A stretch of DNA of 32,069 nt. Origin: an uncultured Leucothrix sp. GTDB taxonomy: Bacteria > Pseudomonadota > Gammaproteobacteria > Thiotrichales > Thiotrichaceae. The notes under the pieces are model-generated. The model saw only the letters and a program-made list of their open reading frames with translations, made no database searches and was not told where the DNA came from. Below, one piece after another: positions 9,790 to 17,300 of the stretch. Position numbers and translations under genes: made by a program. The stretch's first letter is position 1. Each line of letters opens with the position of its first letter. The stretch lies in assembly GCA_937923375.1 (NCBI GenBank), contig CALAJG010000041.1, positions 1-32,069 of the forward strand, in the 5' to 3' direction.

Positions 9790-11006
9790 AATACGGTTGT
9801 CTGCTTCTTATTGTTTTTTATCCACAAGCTTGCGGTTCTGCGGCTTTCCCTATCCTGAATAAGAATGTCTTCCAAGACGAGTGGCGTGCCGCTGGGGGCT
9901 AGCTCAAGGGCGTTTTCAATAAGTTGCGGAATCTCTGTAAATTTTATGTGCTTGTTAAGAAAGCTATCCACAGCAACTTCGTTGGCTGCATTTAGCGCAA
10001 TACTTGCGTACCCACCGATTTCATGGGCATCGTAAGCAAATTTAAGGCAAGGAAAACGATCAAAGTCCGGGGGCTCAAAATCTAACCGTGCCACATCAAA
10101 AAAATCTAATTCATCGACACCTGCATCGATGCGTTCAGGCCATGCAAGCGAATAGGCTATTGGGGTTCGCATATCCGGGTTACCTAGCTGGGCGATCACC
10201 GATCCATCAATATAAGACACCATAGAATGTATCGTGCTTTGGGGATGAATGACCACCTGAATATCCGTACTAGCTACGTCAAACAGCCAGCAGGCTTCGA
10301 TGACTTCAAGACCTTTATTCATCATAGTAGCAGAATCTACCGAGATTTTCTGACCCATCGACCAATTAGGATGGGCGACAGCTTCCTGTGGTGTGACTAA
10401 GGATAAAGTCTCGATTTCACGTTGTCGAAACGGTCCGCCAGATCCAGTTAATAAGATACGTTTTACGCCAGTAGTACCTTGCAATGGTAAGCTTTGATAG
10501 ATGGCATTGTGCTCTGAATCAATCGGCAATAGCTCAGCACCGTTGTTTTTTACTGCATCCATAAACAACTTGCCAGACATGACCAGTGCTTCTTTGTTGG
10601 CAAGCATTACGCGTTTACCAGCATTGGCAGCTGCTAATGAGGGTAACAGACCGGCCGCGCCAACAATTGCGGCCATGACGTAATCTGAGTGCTCAAATGA
10701 TGCAACGGTTTCTAAAGCACAAGCACCCGCTAATACTACTGTGTCACTGCCAACAGTTCGAAGCTTTTCCTCTAGCTGCTTAGCAGCATCTTCGTCCACC
10801 ATAACAGCATAGGCTGGATGGAAAAGGCAACATTGTTCAAATAATTTTTCGACCTGTTTATTTGCGGTCAGTGCAACGACATGATATTTCTCAGGATGTC
10901 TGGATAATACGTCGAGGGTACTTATACCGACGGATCCTGTTGCACCCAGAACAGTCACTCCTTTGCTTGTGGCATCAGCATCAGAGTAATTGTTATTTGG
11001 TTGCAT
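9786..11006 (-). CDS. dxr: 1-deoxy-D-xylulose 5-phosphate reductoisomerase
   Basis: Dxr makes 2-C-methylerythritol 4-phosphate with NADPH, the first committed step of the MEP isoprenoid pathway. [11 protein letters not shown] (about residues 17-27) is the NADPH-binding loop. [12 protein letters not shown] has the metal-binding Asp and Glu, [23 protein letters not shown] is the conserved catalytic segment, and [10 protein letters not shown] follows it. I chose the ATG at 11006 (406 aa; E. coli 398), which lies 4 bases after the cdsA stop and has AAGG upstream. A longer reading from 11084 would place 26 unrelated residues inside cdsA. It overlaps rseP by 4 bases. Product feeds the neighbouring uppS pathway. 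Confidence 0.96.
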   Translation of the reverse strand: MQPNNNYSDADATSKGVTVLGATGSVGISTLDVLSRHPEKYHVVALTANKQVEKLFEQCCLFHPAYAVMVDEDAAKQLEEKLRTVGSDTVVLAGACALETVASFEHSDYVMAAIVGAAGLLPSLAAANAGKRVMLANKEALVMSGKLFMDAVKNNGAELLPIDSEHNAIYQSLPLQGTTGVKRILLTGSGGPFRQREIETLSLVTPQEAVAHPNWSMGQKISVDSATMMNKGLEVIEACWLFDVASTDIQVVIHPQSTIHSMVSYIDGSVIAQLGNPDMRTPIAYSLAWPERIDAGVDELDFFDVARLDFEPPDFDRFPCLKFAYDAHEIGGYASIALNAANEVAVDSFLNKHIKFTEIPQLIENALELAPSGTPLVLEDILIQDRESRRTASLWIKNNKKQTTVL

Positions 11007-11010
11007 TGGA

Positions 11011-11823
11011 TCAGATGCCTTGATGGATAGCACTAGCCGATAGTCCAAGCACAAAAACGGGTAACGCTGCCAACAATCCGTCAATTCGATCTAGTACGCC
11101 ACCGTGACCTGGCAGCAAAGTGCCACTATCTTTATAACCGCCTTCGCGCTTAACCAGACTTTCAAACAAGTCACCAGCGACAGAAATTGCGGCAACAAAA
11201 ATAGACAATAATAAGAAATACATCCAAGCTGCGCCGTGGAAGCCGAAATACGAAGCGCCTAACACAGCCCACAACAGTGCTGCGGCCAAGCCGCCTTTAG
11301 CACCTTCGCGGGTTTTTCCCGGGCTTAAGTGAGGCGCTAATTTATTTTTGCCAACGGCTTTACCAACAAAATAGGCACCCGTGTCTGTAGCAGCTACCAG
11401 GAAAATGAGATACAGCACAAGATGAGGGTCGTGCGATTGCAAACGGATGATGGCAAGCCAAGCGGGTATCAAAACCAATAATCCTGACAAACTTAGTATC
11501 CAGGAACGGGAGGTATAAAAGTCGCTATCTTGACGGTAAACCGTTAGCAGACCCAAAATCATTACCCACCAGACCACACCAACGGCAATTACGTACCAGT
11601 TTAAGCCTGTTAGATGGACGATCACTCCGATTGCAATTAATGCAATCACGGCCCAAGCTCGAGTCATCTCTTTAAGGCCGATTAATCGCGTCCACTCCCA
11701 TCCTCCTAAGGTTAGGAAAACTATTAAACAGGCGACTGCAAAAAAATTCGCAGGCAATAAAAGCACTGCCGCAAAAACCACCACAACTAGAATAATAGCT
11801 GTGATAACACGTTGTTTAAGCAT
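11011..11823 (-). CDS. cdsA: Phosphatidate cytidylyltransferase
   Basis: CdsA makes CDP-diacylglycerol from phosphatidic acid and CTP, the precursor of all major phospholipids. It is an integral inner-membrane protein of 270 aa with several hydrophobic helices (starting with [16 protein letters not shown]). It ends with the family signature: [19 protein letters not shown] followed by [15 protein letters not shown] at about residues 215-250, which holds the metal- and CTP-binding acidic residues. The start overlaps the end of uppS by 8 bases and dxr begins 4 bases after its stop, so it sits within a tight operon. Confidence 0.97.
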   Translation of the reverse strand: MLKQRVITAIILVVVVFAAVLLLPANFFAVACLIVFLTLGGWEWTRLIGLKEMTRAWAVIALIAIGVIVHLTGLNWYVIAVGVVWWVMILGLLTVYRQDSDFYTSRSWILSLSGLLVLIPAWLAIIRLQSHDPHLVLYLIFLVAATDTGAYFVGKAVGKNKLAPHLSPGKTREGAKGGLAAALLWAVLGASYFGFHGAAWMYFLLLSIFVAAISVAGDLFESLVKREGGYKDSGTLLPGHGGVLDRIDGLLAALPVFVLGLSASAIHQGI

Positions 11824-12544
11824 GTAGACCTTCCTTGACTTGCTCTCCTGTCATTCCAAAGCGGCGCTGTCTCTTTGAAAAATCTTGAATAGCCTCCGTT
11901 AGTGCTTGCTCATCGAAATCTGGCCAAAGTAAGTCGGTGAAATATAATTCAGAGTAAGCAAGCTGCCACAATAAAAAGTTACTAATTCGTCTCTCTCCCC
12001 CAGTTCGGATAAACAGATCCGGATCGGGAACCCCCTGGGTTGATAACTCTTTTGAGAGTGAGGTTTCGGTCAATTCGTTGAGATCTGGCTGTCGACTAAG
12101 TAATGCTTTAGCAGCTTCGACAATATCCCAGCGACCGCCGTAGTTAGCTGCTACTTGTAACAAAAGGCCATCTCCACCAGCGGTCAACTCTTCTACTTGC
12201 TTGATTTTAGTTTGCAATTTTTCAGAAAAGCCCTGAATGTCACCAATAAACTTAAGGCGCACACCGTGTTTTACCAAGCCTTTTGCTTCACGATTAAGCG
12301 CCGTCATTAACAATGACATTAAGCCATCAACTTCTTCTTCAGGTCGCTTCCAGTTCTCACTGCTAAAAGCAAACAACGTCAGACATTCAACCGACAGTTG
12401 ACCACAGGTTTTAACCGTAGTTCTTACAGCCTCAGCGCCTCTGTGATGCCCAAAGAGCCTTGGTCTTTTACGCTGTTGCGCCCAACGTCCGTTGCCGTCC
12501 ATGACAATCGCGATGTGGCGAGGTATTACCATTTCGAGATTCAT
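11816..12544 (-). CDS. uppS: Undecaprenyl diphosphate synthase (cis-prenyltransferase)
   Basis: UppS extends farnesyl-PP with eight isopentenyl units to give undecaprenyl-PP, the lipid carrier for peptidoglycan and O-antigen. The protein is 242 aa. IVMDGNGRWA has the catalytic Asp16 (Asp26 in E. coli). FAFSSENWKRP, RTGGERRISNFLLWQLAYSE and LWPDF are family motifs for IPP and magnesium binding. The start at 12544 is followed by a second ATG at 12532; both keep the conserved core. It overlaps cdsA by 8 bases and lies 46 bases downstream of frr. Confidence 0.97.
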   Translation of the reverse strand: MNLEMVIPRHIAIVMDGNGRWAQQRKRPRLFGHHRGAEAVRTTVKTCGQLSVECLTLFAFSSENWKRPEEEVDGLMSLLMTALNREAKGLVKHGVRLKFIGDIQGFSEKLQTKIKQVEELTAGGDGLLLQVAANYGGRWDIVEAAKALLSRQPDLNELTETSLSKELSTQGVPDPDLFIRTGGERRISNFLLWQLAYSELYFTDLLWPDFDEQALTEAIQDFSKRQRRFGMTGEQVKEGLHA

Positions 12545-12590
12545 ATCTTATTATTCTTTATTGGCATTAATCGACGGTAATCCTGTCAAA

Positions 12591-13148
12591 CTAGATTTCC
12601 ATGAGATCATGTTCTTTGTTTGCAAGAATCTCATCAATAGACTTTATGTATTGATCCGTCAATTTTTGAATTTCATCCTGTCCACGACGTTCATCATCTT
12701 CTGAAATGTCTTTATCTTTTTGCAATGTCTTTAGGCTGCTGTTGGCGTCACGACGAATATTGCGGATAGCCACTCGGGAATTTTCGGCTTCGCCTTTAAC
12801 AACTTTAACCAGGTCTTTGCGGCGCTCTTCAGTCAATGCGGGCATCGGTACGCGGATCACAGTACCAGCAGAATTAGGGTTTAAGCCTAAATCCGAAGTC
12901 ATAATCGCTTTCTCAATCACCTGTACCATGGTTCTTTCCCACGGTGTGATAGTCAACGTTCGGGAATCTTCAATACCAATGTTGGCAACCTGACTCAACG
13001 GCACCATACTACCGTAAGATTCAACATTAACATGGTCTAACAGAGACGGGTGAGCACGTCCCGTGCGAACTTTAGCCATTTCATCTTTAAGCGAATCGAT
13101 AGACTTACTCATTCTCGATTCCGCATCCATTTTAATATCGTCAATCAT
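12591..13148 (-). CDS. frr: Ribosome recycling factor
   Basis: RRF splits post-termination ribosomes together with EF-G. The 185 aa protein has the standard length. [22 protein letters not shown] is the conserved N-terminal helix and hinge, and [16 protein letters not shown] with [15 protein letters not shown] form the beta domain. The C-terminal long helices ([21 protein letters not shown]) complete the tRNA-like shape. The ATG overlaps the pyrH stop by 4 bases (ATGA), so the two are translationally coupled, as is usual for pyrH-frr. Confidence 0.97.
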   Translation of the reverse strand: MIDDIKMDAESRMSKSIDSLKDEMAKVRTGRAHPSLLDHVNVESYGSMVPLSQVANIGIEDSRTLTITPWERTMVQVIEKAIMTSDLGLNPNSAGTVIRVPMPALTEERRKDLVKVVKGEAENSRVAIRNIRRDANSSLKTLQKDKDISEDDERRGQDEIQKLTDQYIKSIDEILANKEHDLMEI

Positions 13149-13861
13149 TTCACTACCTCAACTAAAGTTCCAACAGATTCACCATTTATTATGGCTTCTA
13201 AAGCACCTGTTTCGAACATATTGAACACGCGCATCGGCATGTTGTTTTCATTACATAATACCATTGCCGTCAAATCCATAACACCCAAGCGTTGTTCAAT
13301 CGCCTCGTTAAAACTAAGACTATCATACCGCTTAGCATTTGGATTTTTGGCGGGATCAGAGTCATAAACTCCATCAACCATTGTTGCTTTCAACAACAAG
13401 TCAGCTTTTATTTCAATGGCTCGTAAACTCGCAGCGCTGTCTGTCGTAAAGCAAGGACTGCCAGTGCCTGCAGCGAATATTACCACCTCACCTTGATCCA
13501 GATAACGCTGAGCTCGCTCTGCTGAAAAACTTTCGCCAAGCTGATCAATCAGCATTGCGGTCATTACTCGACAACTTGTCCCCTGTTTTTGTAACGCATC
13601 CTGCATTGCCAAAGCATTCATTACAGTGGCGAGCATTCCCATTTGATCAGCGCTAACTTTATTTATACCACTCTTTACCAGTCCGGCACCGCGGAAGATA
13701 TTACCACCACCAATGACTAAGGCAACCTGAATGCCACTTCGCTGAACATCAACTATTTGTTTAGCCGTGTTGTGCAGTACGTCAGGATCAAGCCCAAAAT
13801 CTAATTTGCCCATAAGGGCTTCGCCACTTAACTTAAGTAAAATTCTTTTAGGGTGATTCAT
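13145..13861 (-). CDS. pyrH: Uridylate kinase
   Basis: PyrH phosphorylates UMP to UDP in pyrimidine synthesis. Bacterial UMP kinases are hexameric and belong to the amino acid kinase fold. The 238 aa protein begins [12 protein letters not shown], the phosphate-binding start of the family, and contains [31 protein letters not shown] and [16 protein letters not shown], all typical nucleotide- and UMP-binding segments. The ATG at 13861 has AAGG upstream. The gene begins a new unit: a terminator for rpsB-tsf lies upstream and a plausible promoter is present between them. Confidence 0.97.
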   Translation of the reverse strand: MNHPKRILLKLSGEALMGKLDFGLDPDVLHNTAKQIVDVQRSGIQVALVIGGGNIFRGAGLVKSGINKVSADQMGMLATVMNALAMQDALQKQGTSCRVMTAMLIDQLGESFSAERAQRYLDQGEVVIFAAGTGSPCFTTDSAASLRAIEIKADLLLKATMVDGVYDSDPAKNPNAKRYDSLSFNEAIEQRLGVMDLTAMVLCNENNMPMRVFNMFETGALEAIINGESVGTLVEVVK

Positions 13862-13877
13862 CTATTATCCAACCTTT

Positions 13878-13907
13878 TTTATAATCACTAATTTTAGACT
13901 AGAGCAA
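13878..13907 (-). promoter_or_regulatory. Candidate sigma-70 promoter for pyrH
   Basis: TTGCTC (13907-13902) and TATAAA (13883-13878) on the minus strand are 18 bases apart. This lies between the tsf terminator and the pyrH ATG, where a promoter is needed if the terminator is efficient. The -10 matches five of six consensus positions; the -35 matches only three. Confidence 0.4.
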
Positions 13908-13965
13908 ACGGACACTTCTAAAACTACTGTTGCTCACTGCGAGCCAAACTTTGCTAAGACTACAT

Positions 13966-13996
13966 AAAAAAAAGGGACGTTGCTACGTCCCTTTTT
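13966..13996 (-). terminator. Rho-independent terminator after tsf
   Basis: A 7-bp GC-rich stem (GGGACGT with ACGTCCC, 4-base loop) is flanked by eight A on the plus-strand left side and five T on the right. On the minus strand it therefore ends in a run of eight T, an excellent terminator. It lies 35 bases past the tsf stop. The flanking A/T runs extend the stem, and it could work weakly in the other direction, although no plus-strand gene needs it. Confidence 0.9.
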
Positions 13997-14031
13997 AAAT
14001 CAATACAAAATCTTCTGACTACTTAATAAGT

Positions 14032-14919
14032 TTAACTAGCATTGACCTGCGCCATTACTTCAGAAGCAAAGTCTTCTTGCTTCTTTTCGATGCCTTCACC
14101 CACTTCATAGCGTACAAAACTTATCACTTCGGCGCCTGAGGCTTTGAGCAATTGTGCAACAGTTTGGTCGGCATCCTTTACAAAAGGTTGCCCTAGTAAA
14201 GTGACTTCAGCTAAATACTTACGCATACGGCCCTGAATCATCTTCTCAATGATTTCCATTGGCTTACCGCTGTCTTTGGCCTGAGCAATAAGGATTTCTT
14301 TCTCTTTTTCTAACACTTCAGCCGGTACTTCATTTTCTGAAACACAAATAGGTCGACTTGCAGCAATGTGCATTGCGATATCCTTGCCTAGCGTATCGTC
14401 ACCACCTTTCAGGACAACAGAAACACCAATTCGCTCACCGTGTTGGTAGTAGCTGATTTCTGCATCTGCATCTACAGCGTTGATAAGCTCGAATCTGCGT
14501 ACCTTAATATTCTCACCAATTTTAGCGACCAAGTTTGCACGTGTTTCACCTATCGACTCGCCTGAGTCCAACGGCAAGTCAGACAAAGCATCTACATCAG
14601 CAGGCTTGTCAGAAAGGCATTGCGCAGCAACAGCATTCGTGAAACTGATGAAGTTTTCATCTTTTGCCACAAAATCTGTTTCACAGTTAACTTCGACTAT
14701 CGCGCCTTCTTTCTTGTCATCTGTCAAAGAAATCATTACACGGCCTTCTGCCGCAATACGCCCTGCTTTTTTATCTGCCTTCGCCGCACCTGATTTGCGC
14801 ATCAGGTCAATCGCAGCATCCATATCACCGTTAGTTTCAGTGAGCATTCTCTTACAGTCCATCATGCCAGCGCCGGTGCGCTCGCGTAACTCTTTTACCA
14901 TCGCAGCTGAAATAGCCAT
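14032..14919 (-). CDS. tsf: Elongation factor Ts
   Basis: EF-Ts is the guanine nucleotide exchange factor for EF-Tu. I chose the ATG at 14919, which gives AISAAMVKELRERTGAGMMDC, the standard start, with AGGA 8 bases upstream and 295 aa in total. An upstream ATG at 15000 would add 27 residues unlike the family and lies within the intergenic hairpin. The TDFVAKDENF segment near residue 80 is the conserved EF-Tu-contacting motif. The dimerisation and C-terminal modules follow (HIAASRPICVSENEVP, then GQPFVKDADQTV). It follows rpsB after 95 bases and is closed by a strong terminator. Confidence 0.97.
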   Translation of the reverse strand: MAISAAMVKELRERTGAGMMDCKRMLTETNGDMDAAIDLMRKSGAAKADKKAGRIAAEGRVMISLTDDKKEGAIVEVNCETDFVAKDENFISFTNAVAAQCLSDKPADVDALSDLPLDSGESIGETRANLVAKIGENIKVRRFELINAVDADAEISYYQHGERIGVSVVLKGGDDTLGKDIAMHIAASRPICVSENEVPAEVLEKEKEILIAQAKDSGKPMEIIEKMIQGRMRKYLAEVTLLGQPFVKDADQTVAQLLKASGAEVISFVRYEVGEGIEKKQEDFASEVMAQVNAS

Positions 14920-14962
14920 AACTCTTATCCTAAATTTGTTTCTTCTGTAATAATTTGGTGAT

Positions 14963-14998
14963 GGGGCAAGTCTTTTACAAACAAAAAGACTCACCCCC
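14963..14998 (-). promoter_or_regulatory. Stem-loop between rpsB and tsf
   Basis: An 8-bp stem (AGTCTTTT with AAAAGACT, 7-base loop) is extended by four G pairing with four C outside a small internal loop. No T run follows on the minus strand, so it is not a simple terminator. It sits in the rpsB-tsf intercistronic space and may be a processing or stability element, or reduce read-through into tsf. Confidence 0.5.
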
Positions 14999-15014
14999 AA
15001 AGCACTAAACGATA

Positions 15015-15920
15015 TTACTCAGCGGCTGCTGGTGCAGTTTCATCGGCAGCTGGAGCAGCATCTTTAGCTGTTTCAGCAGCAGGTACTTCTTCAGTCGGAG
15101 CTGGTGCCGCTTCTACTGGAGTCGCTTCGGTTTCAGCCGGAGCTTCCTTAGCTGCAGCAGGAGCTTCTTCTACTTTGGCTGGCGCTGCAACTTCAGGAGC
15201 CGGTGCTGCCTGAGCCATTTGTTCTGCGGTCGTCGCAGCACTCACATGGCCTTCAACAATACTATCTGCAATTGCTGATGCGTATAGTTGGATGGCACGA
15301 ATAGCATCGTCATTACCAGGGATTGGGTAATCAACACCGTCTAAACCGTTATTAGTATCGACGATACCAATAACTGGAATGCCCAGCGTGACAGCCTCTT
15401 TTACTGCAATATCTTCATGCCCTACGTCAATAATGAAAAGCGCATCAGGCAATGAGCGCATGTCTTTGATACCACCCAAACCTTTCTCGAGCTTCTCTAG
15501 CTCACGAGTCAACGTCAGTATCTCTTTCTTACCGCGAGACTGCATACTTCCATCCGCAATCATTTTATCCAACTCATGCAAACGACGGATTGACTGTTTG
15601 ACTGTTTTGAAGTTTGTTAACATACCACCTAGCCAGCGGAAGTTAACATAAGGCATTTTACAGCGAATCGCTTCTTCGCGAACTGTGTTCTGTGCAGCAC
15701 GCTTTGTGCCAACGAACAGTACCTTGCCACCTTTAGAAGCTAGCTTGCCAGTGAAGTTCAGCGCATCGTTGAACATTGGCAGTGTTTTTTCCAAGTTAAT
15801 GATGTGAATCTTATTGCGTGGACCGTAGATGTAAGGCCCCATCTTTGGGTTCCAGTAACGTGTCTGATGTCCGAAATGAACGCCTGCTTCAAGCATTTGG
15901 CGCATTGTAACTTTTGCCAT
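15015..15920 (-). CDS. rpsB: 30S ribosomal protein S2 with long Ala/Pro/Glu-rich C-terminal tail
   Basis: S2 binds the 30S subunit late in assembly together with bS1. Residues 1-224 match the family ([72 protein letters not shown]). The protein then continues with about 75 residues composed mostly of Ala, Pro and Glu, ending APAAAE, so it is 301 aa instead of the usual 240. The frame stays open and the tail ends in a normal stop, so it is not a frameshift. AGAGGA upstream of the ATG is a good ribosome binding site. The gene starts the rpsB-tsf operon, divergent from map. In E. coli rpsB is autoregulated by S2 through its leader; I could not confirm an equivalent structure here. Confidence 0.97.
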   Translation of the reverse strand: MAKVTMRQMLEAGVHFGHQTRYWNPKMGPYIYGPRNKIHIINLEKTLPMFNDALNFTGKLASKGGKVLFVGTKRAAQNTVREEAIRCKMPYVNFRWLGGMLTNFKTVKQSIRRLHELDKMIADGSMQSRGKKEILTLTRELEKLEKGLGGIKDMRSLPDALFIIDVGHEDIAVKEAVTLGIPVIGIVDTNNGLDGVDYPIPGNDDAIRAIQLYASAIADSIVEGHVSAATTAEQMAQAAPAPEVAAPAKVEEAPAAAKEAPAETEATPVEAAPAPTEEVPAAETAKDAAPAADETAPAAAE

Positions 15921-16116
15921 TAGAATATCCTCTATGGGTTAAGCCTCCACAAATCCCATTACACAACCAGAAAAACTCTTTCCGGCACCCTATGTAATGT
16001 GTCGATATGTGTGAGTATTAGGGGCTAAATTGCCCAAAAAAATAAATTTGCGTAAATCGCGCGCGCTTTATACCATGTTTGATTCGCTAAATCCAACAAT
16101 CGGTAACAGAAACCCC

Positions 16117-16920
16117 ATGCCCGTCACTATAAAAACAGCTGAAGAAATTCAAAAAATGCGCATCGCAGGCAAGCTTGCCTCACAAGTCTTAGATATGATC
16201 AAACCGCATGTAGTTCCCGGTGTTACCACCAATACTCTTAATGATATTTGCCATAAATTTATTACAGAGGATTTGGGTGCCATTCCAGCACCCTTGAACT
16301 ATGGCAACCCGCCGTTCCCTAAGTCCATCTGCACTTCAGTAAATACTCAAATTTGTCACGGAATACCCAGTGATAAACAACTCAAAAAAGGTGATACGGT
16401 AAATATTGATGTAACGATTATCAAGGACGGTTACCATGGTGACACCAGCCGTATGTATCATGTCGGTAAAGTTACACCACCTGCCGCAAGGCTTAGCCAA
16501 ATAGCACAGACTGCTATGTATATTGGTATTGACATGGTTAAGCCTGGCACAAAGCTAGGCGATATTGGACATGCTATTCAAAACTATGCTGAATCAAATC
16601 ATACCTCTGTTGTCAGAGAGTACTGTGGGCATGGCATTGGTGCCGTTTTCCATGAAGAACCTCAAGTGTTGCACTACGGCAAACCTAATACAGGGATGAA
16701 CCTTGAGCCCGGAATGACATTCACCATTGAGCCTATGATTAATCTTGGAAAACGTCATACCAAATTGCTGGGTGATAAGTGGACTGTAGTCACTAAAGAC
16801 CGATCATTGTCGGCCCAGTGGGAACATACGATCTTAGTAACAGAAAGCGGCTATGAAATCCTGACGTTGAGGGATGAAGAAAGCGATTGGCGCCAACAAC
16901 TTCCCTATAACGGCAGCTGA
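16117..16920 (+). CDS. map: Type I methionine aminopeptidase
   Basis: Map removes the initiator methionine from nascent proteins using two metal ions. I chose the ATG at 16117, giving MPVTIKTAEEIQKMRIAGKLA, the family start, and 267 aa (E. coli 264). An in-frame ATG at 16030 would add 29 residues of non-family sequence. Ribosome binding is weak at every candidate start, so the start rests on homology. ICHGIPSD, VNIDVTIIKDGYHGDTSRM (two metal-binding Asp), YCGHGIGAVFHEEPQV (metal His), FTIEPM (Glu) and WEHTILVT (Glu) are all present and intact. It is divergent from rpsB, as in E. coli, but glnD does not follow. Confidence 0.95.
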   Translation: MPVTIKTAEEIQKMRIAGKLASQVLDMIKPHVVPGVTTNTLNDICHKFITEDLGAIPAPLNYGNPPFPKSICTSVNTQICHGIPSDKQLKKGDTVNIDVTIIKDGYHGDTSRMYHVGKVTPPAARLSQIAQTAMYIGIDMVKPGTKLGDIGHAIQNYAESNHTSVVREYCGHGIGAVFHEEPQVLHYGKPNTGMNLEPGMTFTIEPMINLGKRHTKLLGDKWTVVTKDRSLSAQWEHTILVTESGYEILTLRDEESDWRQQLPYNGS

Positions 16921-17018
16921 TCTTTGCTATCAATTATTGTTAACTTGTTAAAGTGCACCCGTGTTTATTCATAAATATCAAATAATTAACTCATATCATA
17001 ACATGTTAATATAGTTAT

Positions 17019-17097
17019 ATAGTGAGCCATTGGTACAAAAACAGCAGTGTGTTGTAAAATAAACACACCATTACTCGGCAAATGCTTGACTCACTAT
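17019..17097. repeat. Nested inverted repeats in the map-helicase gap
   Basis: ATAGTGAG at 17019-17026 is the exact reverse complement of CTCACTAT at 17090-17097. Inside it, GTGTGTT at 17047-17053 is complementary to AACACAC at 17062-17068 with an 8-base loop, and CATT at 17028-17031 can pair with AATG at 17081-17084. As RNA this could fold into one long arm; as DNA the outer arms flank the candidate -35 element at 17086. Confidence 0.55.
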
Positions 17098-17114
17098 GGT
17101 GAATCCTATAGATT
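17086..17114 (+). promoter_or_regulatory. Candidate sigma-70 promoter for the helicase-like/TPR unit
   Basis: TTGACT (17086-17091, five of six consensus) is 17 bases before TAGATT (17109-17114, four of six). Transcription would begin near 17121, giving a leader of about 180 bases. The -35 overlaps the right arm of the inverted repeat ending at 17097, so an operator function is possible. Confidence 0.4.
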
Positions 17115-17172
17115 TATCGAATAGTAGTTAATTTTAACAACTGCTTGACGCATTCCAGAGGGGAGTGCTCCG

Positions 17173-17214
17173 CGATGCCAACATACCAAATCATAAATCG
17201 GGGGTAAGGCATCG
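17173..17214 (+). repeat. Leader inverted repeat, 7-bp arms, 28-base loop
   Basis: CGATGCC at 17173-17179 is the exact reverse complement of GGCATCG at 17208-17214. The loop contains a run of five G at 17200-17204 followed by TAAGG. It would lie in the leader RNA of the helicase-like gene. A small leader hairpin or a binding site are both possible; I do not recognise a known riboswitch. Confidence 0.35.
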
Positions 17215-17300
17215 GATTATCTATAGCGTCATTAGTATTATCTTCACCCTAAAGTTTGACTAAGGAGATTACTGCTGCGCGCGCTTTGTTAGGTTTTAAT

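Larger units (their letters stand above)
16921..17300 (+). other. 384-base intergenic stretch after map, no gene seen
   Basis: There is no convincing coding region on either strand. It is AT-rich and carries nested inverted repeats (17019-17097), a candidate promoter (17086-17114), a second inverted repeat with a 28-base loop (17173-17214) and a strong AAGGAG motif at 17262-17267. No terminator with a T run is visible after map. The length suggests a structured leader for the downstream helicase-like gene. Confidence 0.6.

Noticed and set aside
14480-14950. Plus-strand frame of 156 codons
   Set aside because: Antisense shadow of tsf; no family resemblance and no ribosome binding site.
16030-16116. 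29-residue N-terminal extension of map
   Set aside because: The extension does not resemble the family and family length is reached from 16117; it is more likely untranslated leader, although the ribosome binding site at 16117 is weak.
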